This document shows, in pieces, positions 33,118 to 41,369 of a stretch of 51,578 nucleotides of DNA (position 1 is its first letter; every line of letters starts with the position of its first letter). Origin of the DNA: Betaproteobacteria bacterium (GTDB lineage Bacteria; Pseudomonadota; Gammaproteobacteria; Burkholderiales; SG8-41); NCBI GenBank assembly GCA_016192825.1, contig JACPTK010000073.1, positions 1-51,578 on the forward strand. Direction: 5' to 3'. Below the pieces are notes generated by a model. That model had not been told where the DNA came from. It did no database searches and saw only the letters and a program-made list of their open reading frames with translations. The position numbers and the translations under genes were made by a program.

Positions 33118-34779
33118 ATGGCCTTCGTCCAGCCGCCGCCGGAGCTGGGTAACCAGTACACGGCCGATCGCGCGCTGCGCTCGTGCCTCGCGCGGGTGCT
33201 TCCCGCCGACGTGCGGGCCGAGATCGAGTCCGGACTCAGCGCCATGGGCGAGCTGGCGGGCGGGAAGCTTTACCGCTTCCAGCTCGCCGACCGCGAGAAT
33301 GAGCCGGTGCTCACGCAGTGGGACGCGTGGGGCAACCGGATCGACCGCGTCGAAGTGACGCCGCTGTGGCGCGAGGCGGAGCGCATCGCCGCCGAGCAGG
33401 GGCTCGTTGCCACCGCCTATGAGCGCAGGCATGGCATGTACTCCCGCGTCCACCAGTTCGCGCTGGTCTATCTCTTCACGCCCTCGAACGACCTCTACAG
33501 CTGCCCGCTCGCGATGACCGACGGCGCGGCGCGGGCGCTGATCGCTGCCGGCAACCGGGCGCTGATCGAGCGCGCCGTGCCGCATCTCACGAGCCGCGAC
33601 CCGCGAGAGTTCTGGACCAGCGGTCAGTGGATGACCGAGGCGACCGGCGGCTCGGATGTGGGGCTGACCGAGACCATTGCGCGCCGGGAAGGCGAGCGCT
33701 GGCGGCTTTACGGCCGCAAGTGGTTCACCTCCGCGAGCACCTCCCAGATGGCGCTGACGCTCGCCCGGCCCGAAGGCAACCCGCCGGGCGGCAAGGGGCT
33801 CGCCCTGTTCTACCTGGAGACGCGCGACGCACAGGGCCGGCCCAACGGCATTCTCGTCAACCGCCTGAAGCACAAGATGGGCACGCGCAAGGTGCCGACG
33901 GCGGAGCTGACACTCGACGGCACGCTGGCGCAGCTGGTGGCGGGCACTGGCGACGGCGTAAAGAACATCGCGCCGATGCTCAATGTCACGCGCACCTGGA
34001 ACTCGGTGAGCGCCTGCGCCTACGCGCGGCGCGGCCTCGCGCTCGCGCGCGATTACGCGCACAAGCGCATCGCGTTCGGCGCGCCGCTCGCCGAGAAGCC
34101 GCTGCACCTCGACACGCTGGCCGGCCTTGAAGCCGAATTTCTCGGCGCGCTGCACCTCACGTTCTTCGTGGCCGAGCTGATGGGACGCGAGGAGTCGGAC
34201 AGGGCGAGCGAAGGGCAGGGGAAGCTGCTGCGGGCGCTGACCCCCATCGTCAAGCTTCTCACCGGCAAGCAGGTCGTGCAGATCCTGTCGGAGGTGATTG
34301 AGTCCTTTGGCGGAGCCGGTTACGTGGAAGACACGGGGCTGCCCATGTTGTTGCGCGATGCGCAGGTGCTGCCGATCTGGGAAGGCACGACCAACGTGCT
34401 CTCGCTCGAAACGCTGCGCGCGCTGGAGGCGGTCGGTGGCTTGGCGGTGCTCAAGCGCGAGATCGGCATCGTGCTGCGCGAAGTGCGCGAGCCGGACCTT
34501 GTGAAAATCTCGGCGCAGGTCGAGCGCGCGGTAGAACAGGCCGAGGCGTGGATCGCGAAAGCAAGAGGTGCCGAGCTCGAAGCCGGGGCGCGACGCTTCG
34601 CCATGACGCTGGGGCGGGCAATGGAACTCGCACTGCTCGCGCGCCATGCGCAGTGGTCGCTGGAACAGGAGAAGGACCAGCGCGCGCGCTCGGCGGCGCG
34701 ACGGTTTGCGGCGCACGGTGTGAGCCTGCTCGCTGACATGGACGCCGCCGACTCGCGGCGTCTGGCCCGCGACGACTAA
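33118..34779 (+). CDS. Acyl-CoA dehydrogenase, long AidB-like form
   Basis: This 553-residue protein is longer than classical acyl-CoA dehydrogenases (about 380) and resembles the AidB/ACAD11-type architecture. The N-terminal region reads LGNQYTADRALRSCLAR. The FAD-contact segment is SGQWMTEATGGSDVGLTET, followed by the KWFTSASTSQMALTLARP strand. The C-terminal IESFGGAGYVEDTGLPMLLRDAQVLPIWEGTTNVLSLETLRAL carries the family end. A helical tail of about 120 residues follows. It may act on an acyl-CoA or, like AidB, in alkylation stress; the sequence alone does not decide. Confidence 0.9.
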   Translation: MAFVQPPPELGNQYTADRALRSCLARVLPADVRAEIESGLSAMGELAGGKLYRFQLADRENEPVLTQWDAWGNRIDRVEVTPLWREAERIAAEQGLVATAYERRHGMYSRVHQFALVYLFTPSNDLYSCPLAMTDGAARALIAAGNRALIERAVPHLTSRDPREFWTSGQWMTEATGGSDVGLTETIARREGERWRLYGRKWFTSASTSQMALTLARPEGNPPGGKGLALFYLETRDAQGRPNGILVNRLKHKMGTRKVPTAELTLDGTLAQLVAGTGDGVKNIAPMLNVTRTWNSVSACAYARRGLALARDYAHKRIAFGAPLAEKPLHLDTLAGLEAEFLGALHLTFFVAELMGREESDRASEGQGKLLRALTPIVKLLTGKQVVQILSEVIESFGGAGYVEDTGLPMLLRDAQVLPIWEGTTNVLSLETLRALEAVGGLAVLKREIGIVLREVREPDLVKISAQVERAVEQAEAWIAKARGAELEAGARRFAMTLGRAMELALLARHAQWSLEQEKDQRARSAARRFAAHGVSLLADMDAADSRRLARDD

Positions 34780-34788
34780 AAAGCTGAA

Positions 34789-34906
34789 CCACAAAGGACA
34801 CGAAAGACACAAAGGAAAATCGAAACTAAGAGCTGAACTGCCAAGCGCGCCGAGAACGCCAAGGAAAAACAACAAATAGACAGGATTAACAGGATTTACA
34901 GGATTA
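34789..34906 (+). repeat. Three short-period repeat blocks, including ACAGGATTN x3
   Basis: Block one repeats ACAAAGG and GACAC-type units from 34789. Block two has GCCAAG/GCCGAGAAC units near 34839-34864. Block three has ACAGGATTA, ACAGGATTT and ACAGGATTA at 34880-34906, an exact 9-nt period. Confidence 0.75.
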
Positions 34907-34958
34907 GCTACAAAACCCGATACACGACCAACGATTCACCATCCGCGGGTATTGGACT

Positions 34959-34989
34959 CGGTTCACGGCTCACGGATCACGATTCACGC
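34959..34989 (+). repeat. 31-nt heptad module
   Basis: CGGTTCA CGGCTCA CGGATCA CGATTCA CGC: four CNNNTCA heptads plus CGC. Here it is solitary, with no adjacent gene end and no inverted arm seen. Confidence 0.8.
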
Positions 34990-35166
34990 CGTTTACGCGA
35001 GTCGAATCAGAATTCGTGAAGCACGGGCGTTGGAGTTTTCGGCGCGGAAAATTCTTGTTGCGGATTAGGCAGATACCACATCCCCGCTCCGGTCGAAAAC
35101 TCACTAACGCGTAGCAATAGTATATGTATACTTGCACTAGATGCGACGTTTTGGTACCCGAACCTC

Positions 35167-35400
35167 GTGCTGAAGAAGAAACCAAACGCCGTGCTCAAGC
35201 GCTGCGAGTGGTGCAAGGACGATTACTGCTTGCCGGTCGACAACCTGCCGAAGGCCCCGGAAGCCCCTCACCCTGACCTTCTCCCAAAGCGAAAGGGGAG
35301 AATTCGGAGGCTCTCCCAAATGGCGAGAGAAAGGAACCTGGGACTCTCCCGAGGGACTAGGGGGAAAAATGGAGAACCAGGGCAGATGGAACTGATTTGA
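35167..35400 (+). CDS. Doubtful small protein or gene remnant
   Basis: A GTG frame of 77 codons starts with a protein-like segment holding closely spaced cysteines (LKRCEWCKDDYCLPVDNLP). From about codon 35 it runs into a repeat of the CTCACCCTGACCTTCTCCC type (35270-35345), so the second half is unlikely to be genuine. It may be the 5' remnant of a zinc-binding protein interrupted by the repeat. No family was recognised. Confidence 0.2.
   Translation: MLKKKPNAVLKRCEWCKDDYCLPVDNLPKAPEAPHPDLLPKRKGRIRRLSQMARERNLGLSRGTRGKNGEPGQMELI
35270..35345. repeat. CTCACCCTGACCTTCTCCC-type intergenic repeat
   Basis: CTCACCCTGACCTTCTCCC is followed by AAAGCGAAAGGGGAGAA and further CTCTCCC/GGGAC segments, giving facing arms. 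It is related to the block at 29.58-29.65 kb and to the REP-like elements common in proteobacterial spacers. Confidence 0.5.
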
Positions 35401-35425
35401 CCGCTGGGCGTTACACTGTGTATAT
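35397..35425 (+). promoter_or_regulatory. Sigma-70-like promoter of the ATPase gene pair
   Basis: TTGACC (35397-35402) and GTATAT (35420-35425) are separated by 17 bases. The start codon at 35468 lies about 40 bases downstream, preceded by AAAGG. Confidence 0.45.
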
Positions 35426-35467
35426 CCAATGCCCGTGCGAAGATAGCGGCTCAATCAAAGGTAATAC

Positions 35468-36613
35468 ATGACGACGCTGCAAATCAGTAACTTGGGTCAG
35501 ATCCGGCAGGCCCAACTGACATTCGGGGACCTGACGATGCTGGTCGGACCACAGGCGACGGGCAAGAGCATCACGCTGCAACTGCTCAAGCTGCTCGTGG
35601 ACGCCGGTTACGTGCAGCACGAACTGCGTCGTCACGGGATGGACTGGGAACGCGAGCTGCCAAAGTTCTTCGATCTGTACTTCGGCGAAGGGATGAAATC
35701 CATTTGGCATGAGAACAGTGCCGTTACCTGGAACGGAAACGCCATTGACATGATAGGGCTGTTTGATCGAATGAAAAAGCGGGGCGATGAAAAGCTTTTT
35801 TTTATTCCCGCGCAAAGGGTCCTTGCGCTTCGGGATGGCTGGCCGCGCCCGTTCACCGACTACGCGCCGGGGGACCCGTTTGCCGTTCGCGATTTCAGCG
35901 AAAAACTGCGTGTGCTGGTGGAACGGGAATTCACTACCGATAGTCTCTTCCCGCAACCGAAGCGGTTGAAGAGTTCCTTTCGGGAACTGCTACAACGCGA
36001 CGTATTCGCGAGTTTCCAGCTCAAGGTGGACAGGTATCGGTCGCAGAAGCGCTTGGTACTCGGAGCGGAAGCGGGGGCGGAATCACTGCCCTATATGGTG
36101 TGGTCGGCAGGACAGCGCGAATTCGTTCCGCTCTTGCTTGGGTTTTATTGGTTGATGCCGCCGACCAAGGTCGCGAAGCGCGGGAAGATTGAATGGGTGG
36201 TCATCGAAGAACTAGAGATGGGGCTGCATTCGCGAGCCATTTCCGTGGTGATGCTGATGGTTTTCGAGCTGCTTCGTCGCGGCTACAAGGTATGCATTTC
36301 GACACACTCGCCGCAGGTGCTCGAATGCGCTTGGGCATTGAATTACCTGAGGCGCTATCGCGCGCGGCCGGAAGCTCTTCTTGAAGTATTCAAGGTTCCC
36401 AGGAGTGGGGGATTGTATGAGGTGGCGGAGGCCGTACTGACCAAGGATATTCGAGCATTTCACTTCGATAGCGACTCGCAGCAAACACGGGACATCTCCA
36501 GCCTCGATCCGGAGACGGCCGAACCGGGTGTGGACGGATGGGGCGGTCTGTCCGAGTTCAGCAGCCGCGTAAATGAGGCCGTCGGTCGAGTCGCCGCGAA
36601 CAGCCCGCAATGA
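35468..36613 (+). CDS. ABC/OLD-like AAA ATPase (AAA_21 type)
   Basis: This 381-residue P-loop protein has Walker A GPQATGKS at residues 27-34. A signature-like SAGQREFVPLL lies before a Walker B region WVVIEELEMGLHSRAI, and the H-loop is CISTHSPQVLE. The insert between Walker A and the signature is long and family-unspecific. This build (AAA_15/21, OLD-like) is common in stand-alone defence ATPases such as those of PARIS, Gabija-like and retron-associated systems. The next gene overlaps by four bases (ATGA), so the two form a unit. The low-GC flank supports recent acquisition. A housekeeping role is not excluded. Confidence 0.85.
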   Translation: MTTLQISNLGQIRQAQLTFGDLTMLVGPQATGKSITLQLLKLLVDAGYVQHELRRHGMDWERELPKFFDLYFGEGMKSIWHENSAVTWNGNAIDMIGLFDRMKKRGDEKLFFIPAQRVLALRDGWPRPFTDYAPGDPFAVRDFSEKLRVLVEREFTTDSLFPQPKRLKSSFRELLQRDVFASFQLKVDRYRSQKRLVLGAEAGAESLPYMVWSAGQREFVPLLLGFYWLMPPTKVAKRGKIEWVVIEELEMGLHSRAISVVMLMVFELLRRGYKVCISTHSPQVLECAWALNYLRRYRARPEALLEVFKVPRSGGLYEVAEAVLTKDIRAFHFDSDSQQTRDISSLDPETAEPGVDGWGGLSEFSSRVNEAVGRVAANSPQ

Positions 36614-37062
36614 CGTTTCGGCAAGCGGTGGAGGCGACGCCTGAGATCGCCAATTCGTTCCGCGCGGGACTGCGTGCGTTGCGCGAGGTGGATCGCCAGA
36701 GAATAGCGGCCCAGCGCCCGCGTGCATTACGCGGGAGCGTGGACCTTGACAACGCGCTGGCGGAAACGTACCCGAACGCTCGAAGGTGGGATTACGCTAT
36801 TGGCGTGGAGCAGACCCGTTGCCAGCAGGTATATTGGGCGGAAGTGCATCCTGCTCGAGACGATCAGATCGCGGTGATGCGCGAAAAGCTTGAGTGGCTG
36901 AAACAATGGTTGAGAGATTCAGCGGTGGCACTGAACAATCTGCCCCGAGAGTTTGTATGGGTTTCCAGTGGTGCGACAGCGATTACGCCCAACTCGCCCA
37001 AACTTCGGGCGCTCGCGGTGCGAGGACTGGTATTCAAAGGTGGTCACTTTCGAATACCTTAG
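36610..37062 (+). CDS. Small partner protein of the ATPase, possible nuclease-like effector
   Basis: I do not recognise the family of this 150-residue protein. It starts inside the ATPase stop codon (ATGA), so translation is coupled. The central part RRWDYAIGVEQTRCQQVYWAEVHPA places D61 and E78-V-H80 on successive predicted strands, with K93 in a following helix. This is loosely like a PD-(D/E)xK nuclease core with His for Lys, but it is only a suggestion. The end FVWVSSGATAITPNSPKLRALAVRGLVFKGGHF is strand-rich. By context it is a candidate effector or regulator for the ATPase. Confidence 0.75.
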   Translation: MTFRQAVEATPEIANSFRAGLRALREVDRQRIAAQRPRALRGSVDLDNALAETYPNARRWDYAIGVEQTRCQQVYWAEVHPARDDQIAVMREKLEWLKQWLRDSAVALNNLPREFVWVSSGATAITPNSPKLRALAVRGLVFKGGHFRIP

Positions 37063-37101
37063 AAAAAGAGAGAGAAAAAGAGTGAGAGGTAATATAGCGG
37101 C

Positions 37102-38718
37102 ATGCAAGCAACGATGATGGACTTCCCGCTGACCCTCGCGCACATCTTCGAGCGCGCAGGGCGCCTTTTTCCCGAGTCCGAGATCGTATCGCGCATGCCG
37201 GACAAGTCGCTGCACCGCTACAAATACGCGGACTTCTACAGCCGTGCGCAGGCGCTCATCGCGGCGCTGCGGAAGCTCGGCTTGAAGCGGGGGGAGCGCG
37301 TCGCGACGCTCATGTGGAACCACCATGTGCACCTGGAGGCTTACTTCGCGATTCCCTGCATGGGCGGGGTGCTGCACACGCTCAACCTCCGGCTGAGCCC
37401 GGACGATATTGCGTACATCGCCAACCATGCGCAGGACCGTTTCCTGATCGTGGACGATGTCTTGCTCCCGCTCTACGACAAAATCCGTGCGAACACGAAT
37501 TTTGAAAAAGTTATTGTGGTCCCTCTTTCAAGATCCTCCGTGCCGGCGGGACTGGAGAACTATGAAACCCTGATATCGCGTCCCCGGCCTGTGAGGCTCC
37601 CCAGGCTGAAGGAGGAGGATCCTGCCGGCATGTGCTATTCCTCCGGCACGACGGGCCGGCCCAAGGGGGTGGTGTACACCCACCGGGCGCTGGTGCTGCA
37701 CTCGCTCGCTTCCGCGCTCCCCGACGTAATGGGCATCGGCAACAGCGATACGGTGACGCCGGTGGTGCCGATGTTCCACGTCAACGCCTGGGGCATTCCG
37801 TTCACCGCGGTCATGGTGGGGGCGAAGCTCGCCTTTCCCGGCCCGCACCTCGGCGCGGCGAGCCTGCTCGATTTGTACCAGTCCGAGCAGGTGACGCTCA
37901 CCGCGGGCGTGCCCACGATCTGGGCCGGCATCCTGCAGGCGCTCGACCATGAGCCGTCACGCTGGAAGCTGTCCGCCGGCATGCGCATGGTGGTGGGCGG
38001 CGCGGCGGCGCCCGAATCCATGATCCGCGCCTTCGACAAGTTCGGATTGCGTGTCATCCATGGCTGGGGAATGACCGAGACGACTCCGGTTGCAGCGGTG
38101 AATTACCTCAAGCGCGGATTGGAATCGGCCGTGGCCGATGAACAATACGCGCTTCGCGCGAAACAGGGCGTGCCGCTGCCGTTCGTGGAAGTGCGCGCGA
38201 TGACCGGCCAGGGCGAGGCGCCGTGGAACGGCACGACCATGGGCGAGCTCGAAGTGCGCGGCCCGTGGGTCGCGGCGGGCTATCACGATCTCGACTCGGA
38301 ATTGGACAAGTGGAGCGAGGACGGGTGGTTCCGCACCGGCGACGTCGTCACCATAGATGCGCGCGGCTACATCAAGATCACCGACCGCATCAAGGACCTG
38401 GTCAAGTCGGGGGGCGAATGGATCAGCTCGGTGGACCTGGAGAACGCCCTGGTGGGGCACCCCAAGGTGGCGGAGGCCGCGGTGATCGCGGTGTCGGACC
38501 CGAAGTGGGGCGAGCGCCCGCTGGCGGTGGTGGTGCTGAAGCCGGGACAGTCCGCCACCCAGGACGAGTTGCGCGGGCACCTCGCGCCGAAGTTCGCGAA
38601 GTTCTGGCTGCCGGACGCGTTCGAGTTCGTGGCGGAAATCCCGCGCACCTCGACGGGAAAGATGCTGAAGGCTAAACTGCGGGAGCAGTTCAAAGATTGG
38701 AAACCGGGAGGGCGGTAG
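37102..38718 (+). CDS. Acyl-CoA synthetase (AMP-forming), FadD-like
   Basis: This 538-residue member of the ANL adenylating family activates a fatty or aryl acid with ATP and CoA. The P-loop is MCYSSGTTGRPKGVVYTHRA, and the A5 motif is GWGMTETTPVAAVNYL. GWFRTGDVVTIDARGYIKITDRIKDLVKSGGEWIS is the hinge region. The C-terminal catalytic lysine lies in PRTSTGKMLKAKLREQF. All core motifs are present. The ATG at 37102 is used; one at 37111 is an alternative. It stands between the ATPase pair and the DsbA-like selenoprotein gene. Confidence 0.94.
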   Translation: MQATMMDFPLTLAHIFERAGRLFPESEIVSRMPDKSLHRYKYADFYSRAQALIAALRKLGLKRGERVATLMWNHHVHLEAYFAIPCMGGVLHTLNLRLSPDDIAYIANHAQDRFLIVDDVLLPLYDKIRANTNFEKVIVVPLSRSSVPAGLENYETLISRPRPVRLPRLKEEDPAGMCYSSGTTGRPKGVVYTHRALVLHSLASALPDVMGIGNSDTVTPVVPMFHVNAWGIPFTAVMVGAKLAFPGPHLGAASLLDLYQSEQVTLTAGVPTIWAGILQALDHEPSRWKLSAGMRMVVGGAAAPESMIRAFDKFGLRVIHGWGMTETTPVAAVNYLKRGLESAVADEQYALRAKQGVPLPFVEVRAMTGQGEAPWNGTTMGELEVRGPWVAAGYHDLDSELDKWSEDGWFRTGDVVTIDARGYIKITDRIKDLVKSGGEWISSVDLENALVGHPKVAEAAVIAVSDPKWGERPLAVVVLKPGQSATQDELRGHLAPKFAKFWLPDAFEFVAEIPRTSTGKMLKAKLREQFKDWKPGGR

Positions 38719-38916
38719 AGCGCGAGGGCGGGAGGGGGACAAAAGCCGTGAGGGCGGGAGAGCGAGAAAATCCGTGAGTGCGGAAGAGCGGGAGGGCGGG
38801 AGAGCGACGGAATCCGTGAGGGCGGAAGGGCGTGAAGGGGATGACGATCTTCTGTAGTTCCATCTCCCGACTTCCCGATCTCACGATCTCCCGATCTCAC
38901 GACCTCCCGATCTGGG
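38719..38916. repeat. Large octad array with inverted arms
   Basis: The left arm is about 120 bases of degenerate octads on the pattern GAGGGCGG, GAGAGCGA and GGAAGAGC. The right arm (38861-38916) is seven clean octads: CATCTCCC GACTTCCC GATCTCAC GATCTCCC GATCTCAC GACCTCCC GATCTGGG. The arms are broadly complementary. The array ends nine bases before the start codon of the selenoprotein gene. Confidence 0.8.
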
Positions 38917-38924
38917 GTGAGCAT

Positions 38925-39587
38925 ATGAGCGAAAAGACGCTGCGGATAGACATAGTCTCGGATGTAGTTTGACCCTGGTGCTTCATCGGGAAGCGCAAGC
39001 TGGAGAAGGCGATAGGCCTTTACCGCGAGCGGCATCCCGATGGGCCCGAGCCGGCCGTGCGCTGGCTCCCGTTCCAGCTCAACCCGGACCTTCCCGAGAG
39101 CGGCATCCCGCGCGAGGACTACGTCGCGCGCAAGTTCGGTGCGCGCGGCAAAGGCGTCAACGAGCGCGTGACGATGGCCGGCCGGCAGGTCGGCATCCCG
39201 TTCGCGTACGAGAAGATGGAGGTCCAGCCCAATACCCTCAACGCGCACCGGCTGATGATCTACGCCGAGCGCGAGGGCAGGCAGGACGAGATGGCCGAGG
39301 AGCTGTTCCGCGCCCACTTCATCGAGGGCGCCAGTCTCGTGGACCGGGAAACGCTGGCGGACATCGCCGCGCGCGCAGGCCTGGACCGCAAGGCGGCGGC
39401 CGGCTACCTCGCCAGCGAGGAAGACCGCGCGCTGATCGCGCAGGCCGACGCCGAGGCCCGCAACGCCGGCATCGGCGGGGTGCCGTTCTTCATCTTCAAC
39501 CGCAAGGTCGGCATCTCCGGCGCGCAGGACCCGGACACGCTGCTGGAAGCAATGGAACAGGCGCTGCGGGACAGCGAGGAGGTATGA
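38925..39587 (+). CDS. DsbA/FrnE-family selenoprotein (UPWC active site)
   Basis: The ATG at 38925 is preceded by GGGGTGA. The frame meets TGA at 38970-38972 (residue 16) and continues without a break to TGA at 39585, giving 220 residues. Across the TGA the protein reads IDIVSDVV-U-PWCFIGKRKLEKA. FrnE/2-hydroxychromene-2-carboxylate-isomerase-type DsbA proteins have DxxCPWCYIGKR at exactly this place, so the UGA replaces the first, nucleophilic cysteine. The rest is family sequence, including the cis-proline loop GIGGVPFFIFNRKVGISGAQ. A SECIS-like hairpin follows. There is no signal peptide, so it probably acts in the cytoplasm as a selenol oxidoreductase. Conventional calling would start the gene late and lose the active site. 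Confidence 0.92.
38970..38996 (+). promoter_or_regulatory. Selenocysteine UGA codon and SECIS-like hairpin
   Basis: After UGA (38970-38972) the arms GTGCTTC (38978-38984) and GAAGCGC (38990-38996) pair over seven positions, with one G-U, around the loop ATCGG. The loop guanines are 16 and 17 bases after the UGA, at the near edge of the bacterial SECIS range. Confidence 0.75.
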
Positions 39588-39590
39588 GGG

Positions 39591-39740
39591 CGATACGATG
39601 CGGGATACGAGATGCGGGATGAGGGACGATCAGTTTGCAGTGGACGGTTTGAAGTTGCTGCATACTGACGGCTGCCGACTCTCAGCACTCAGAACTCAGC
39701 ACTTATCTACTGCCAACTGACGGCTGCCGACTGCCAACTC
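39591..39740. repeat. Heptad-type spacer with mixed units
   Basis: It starts CGATACG ATGCGGG ATACGAG ATGCGGG ATGAGGG, a 7-nt period at 39591-39625. Later blocks use CTCAGCA/CTCAGAA and GCCGACT/GCCAACT units up to the kinase start. It fills the whole gap between the selenoprotein and kinase genes. Confidence 0.7.
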
Positions 39741-39743
39741 GTC

Positions 39744-41369
39744 ATGACGGAGACGACCACCTACCGCAACGCGCTGCAGCTCACTTCCATGCTCCTGGAG
39801 TACCGTCTCGAGTCGGTGCTCGGCGCGGGCGGGTTCGGCATGACCTATCTCGGGTGGGACACCCATCTCGAGAAGCACGTCGCGATCAAGGAGTACCTGC
39901 CGACCGACCTCGCGGTGCGCGCGCTCGACGGCAGCATCGTGCCGATCACGACCGAGCTCAAGTACAACTACCAGTGGGGCCTCGAGCGCTTCATCCTGGA
40001 GGCGCGCACGCTCGCCAAGTTCAGCCATCCCCATATCGTCCGGGTGAACCGTTATTTCGAGACGAACGGAACCGGCTACATGGTGATGGACTACGAGAAG
40101 GGCGAATCTCTCAACCAGATGCTGAAGCGCGGGCAGTCGCCGGACGAAGCAAAGCTGAAGGGCATCCTCATGCCGTTGCTCGACGGTCTGCAGGCGGTGC
40201 ACGCGGCGGGCTTTCTTCACCGCGATATCAAGCCTTCCAACATCTTCGTGCGCGAAAGCGGCAGCCCGGTGCTGATCGACTTCGGCGCCTCACGGCAGGC
40301 GGTGGGCGGTGCAACCAAGAGCCTCACTTCGGTGCTCACGCCCGGCTACGCGCCCCTCGAGCAGTATACGGGCGATGGCAACCAGGGGCCCTGGTCGGAC
40401 ATCTACGCGATGGCGGGCGTGCTCTACTGCGCGCTCACCCAGGACAACCCGCCGGATGCGGTGAGCCGGATGAAAGCCGACACCGTGACCGGGAAGCTCG
40501 CGATGATGCGCGGGCGCGTGAGCGAGCCGTTCCTGCGTGCGGTGGAATGGGCGCTCGCGGTCGACGAAAACCAGCGCCCGCAAAGCGTGGACGAATGGCG
40601 CCGCGCGCTGCAAGGGGCGGCCGCCGCGCCGGTCACGGCGCGCCCCGGCGTTCAAACGGTCCCGATCGCGCGTCGGGACGTTGCCGTGGCGCCCGCTGGC
40701 ACGGCCGCCGCCGCTCAATCCACGCCGAGGACGGAGCCGCGGCGCGTGACGCGGCCGCCACAGGAGCCGAAATCAGGCTGGCGCTGGGTCGGGATCGGAG
40801 CGCTCGCCCTGGTCGTCGTTTTTGCGGCGAGCGCATGGAACAAGCAGCGCCAGGCGGAACGGCGTGCGGCTGACGAGCTGGCCGTGGAACAGCGTGCCGC
40901 CAAGCAGCAGGAGGCTGAACGCCTGGCGAAGGAGAGGCGGGCGGCGGAGCGGCTCAGGTTGGAGGAGCGGGAGGCACGGGCACGCGAGGCCGAGCGGCGG
41001 GCGATGGAGCGGGAAACCGAGTTGCGCCGCGCGAACGAGGAGCGCTCGCGGCAGAGGTTCGCGGGAGCAGGGCCGGGCGACGTGAGGGGGGACCACCGAC
41101 CCCCGCCCGAGACCTGGCGCGAGCGCCCTCCGCGCGAGCGCGACGAGCGTCCCTATCCGGATGATCACGACGGGCCGAGGCGCAGGGCGGAAGCCGACTT
41201 CCGGTCAGCCGACAGAAACGGCGATGGCTATCTGAGCCGCGAGGAGGTGGTCGGGCGGCCGTTGTTAGTCAAGGAATTCCACCGGATCGATACGAACGGC
41301 GACGGACACGTCTCGCCGGAAGAATTCATGCGTTTCCGCAAGGCGATGTTCCAAAATTTCAGGAAGTGA
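39744..41369 (+). CDS. Serine/threonine protein kinase with membrane segment, coiled coil and two EF-hands
   Basis: This 541-residue protein begins with a Hanks-type kinase domain (about residues 18-290): glycine loop LGAGGFGMTYL, catalytic lysine in VAIKEYLP, HRDIKPSNIF, and LIDFGASRQ. After a proline/alanine linker there is one membrane helix (WVGIGALALVVVFAASAW, about 352-370), then a long Arg/Glu/Ala coiled coil. Two EF-hand loops end the protein: DRNGDGYLSREE and DTNGDGHVSPEE. The kinase would face the cytoplasm and the calcium-binding tail the other side. It is paralogous to the kinase at 42.7 kb. Confidence 0.92.
   Translation: MTETTTYRNALQLTSMLLEYRLESVLGAGGFGMTYLGWDTHLEKHVAIKEYLPTDLAVRALDGSIVPITTELKYNYQWGLERFILEARTLAKFSHPHIVRVNRYFETNGTGYMVMDYEKGESLNQMLKRGQSPDEAKLKGILMPLLDGLQAVHAAGFLHRDIKPSNIFVRESGSPVLIDFGASRQAVGGATKSLTSVLTPGYAPLEQYTGDGNQGPWSDIYAMAGVLYCALTQDNPPDAVSRMKADTVTGKLAMMRGRVSEPFLRAVEWALAVDENQRPQSVDEWRRALQGAAAAPVTARPGVQTVPIARRDVAVAPAGTAAAAQSTPRTEPRRVTRPPQEPKSGWRWVGIGALALVVVFAASAWNKQRQAERRAADELAVEQRAAKQQEAERLAKERRAAERLRLEEREARAREAERRAMERETELRRANEERSRQRFAGAGPGDVRGDHRPPPETWRERPPRERDERPYPDDHDGPRRRAEADFRSADRNGDGYLSREEVVGRPLLVKEFHRIDTNGDGHVSPEEFMRFRKAMFQNFRK

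Larger units (their letters stand above)
34780..35467. other. Low-GC, repeat-filled intergenic region before the ATPase pair
   Basis: This 688-base stretch has clearly lower GC than its neighbours. In order it holds three unrelated short repeat blocks (34789-34906), a 31-nt heptad module (34959-34989), an AT-rich part around 35100-35150, a weak small open frame, a CTCTCCC-type repeat and a promoter. It looks like the edge of acquired DNA. Confidence 0.6.

Noticed and set aside
33106-34875. 589-codon minus-strand frame opposite the long acyl-CoA dehydrogenase
   Set aside because: It is an antisense shadow with no domain. The plus-strand product has FAD and substrate motifs.
39057-39587. DsbA-like gene starting at 39057
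   Set aside because: This start would remove the whole active-site region. The ATG at 38925 with an in-frame UGA restores the family N-terminus.
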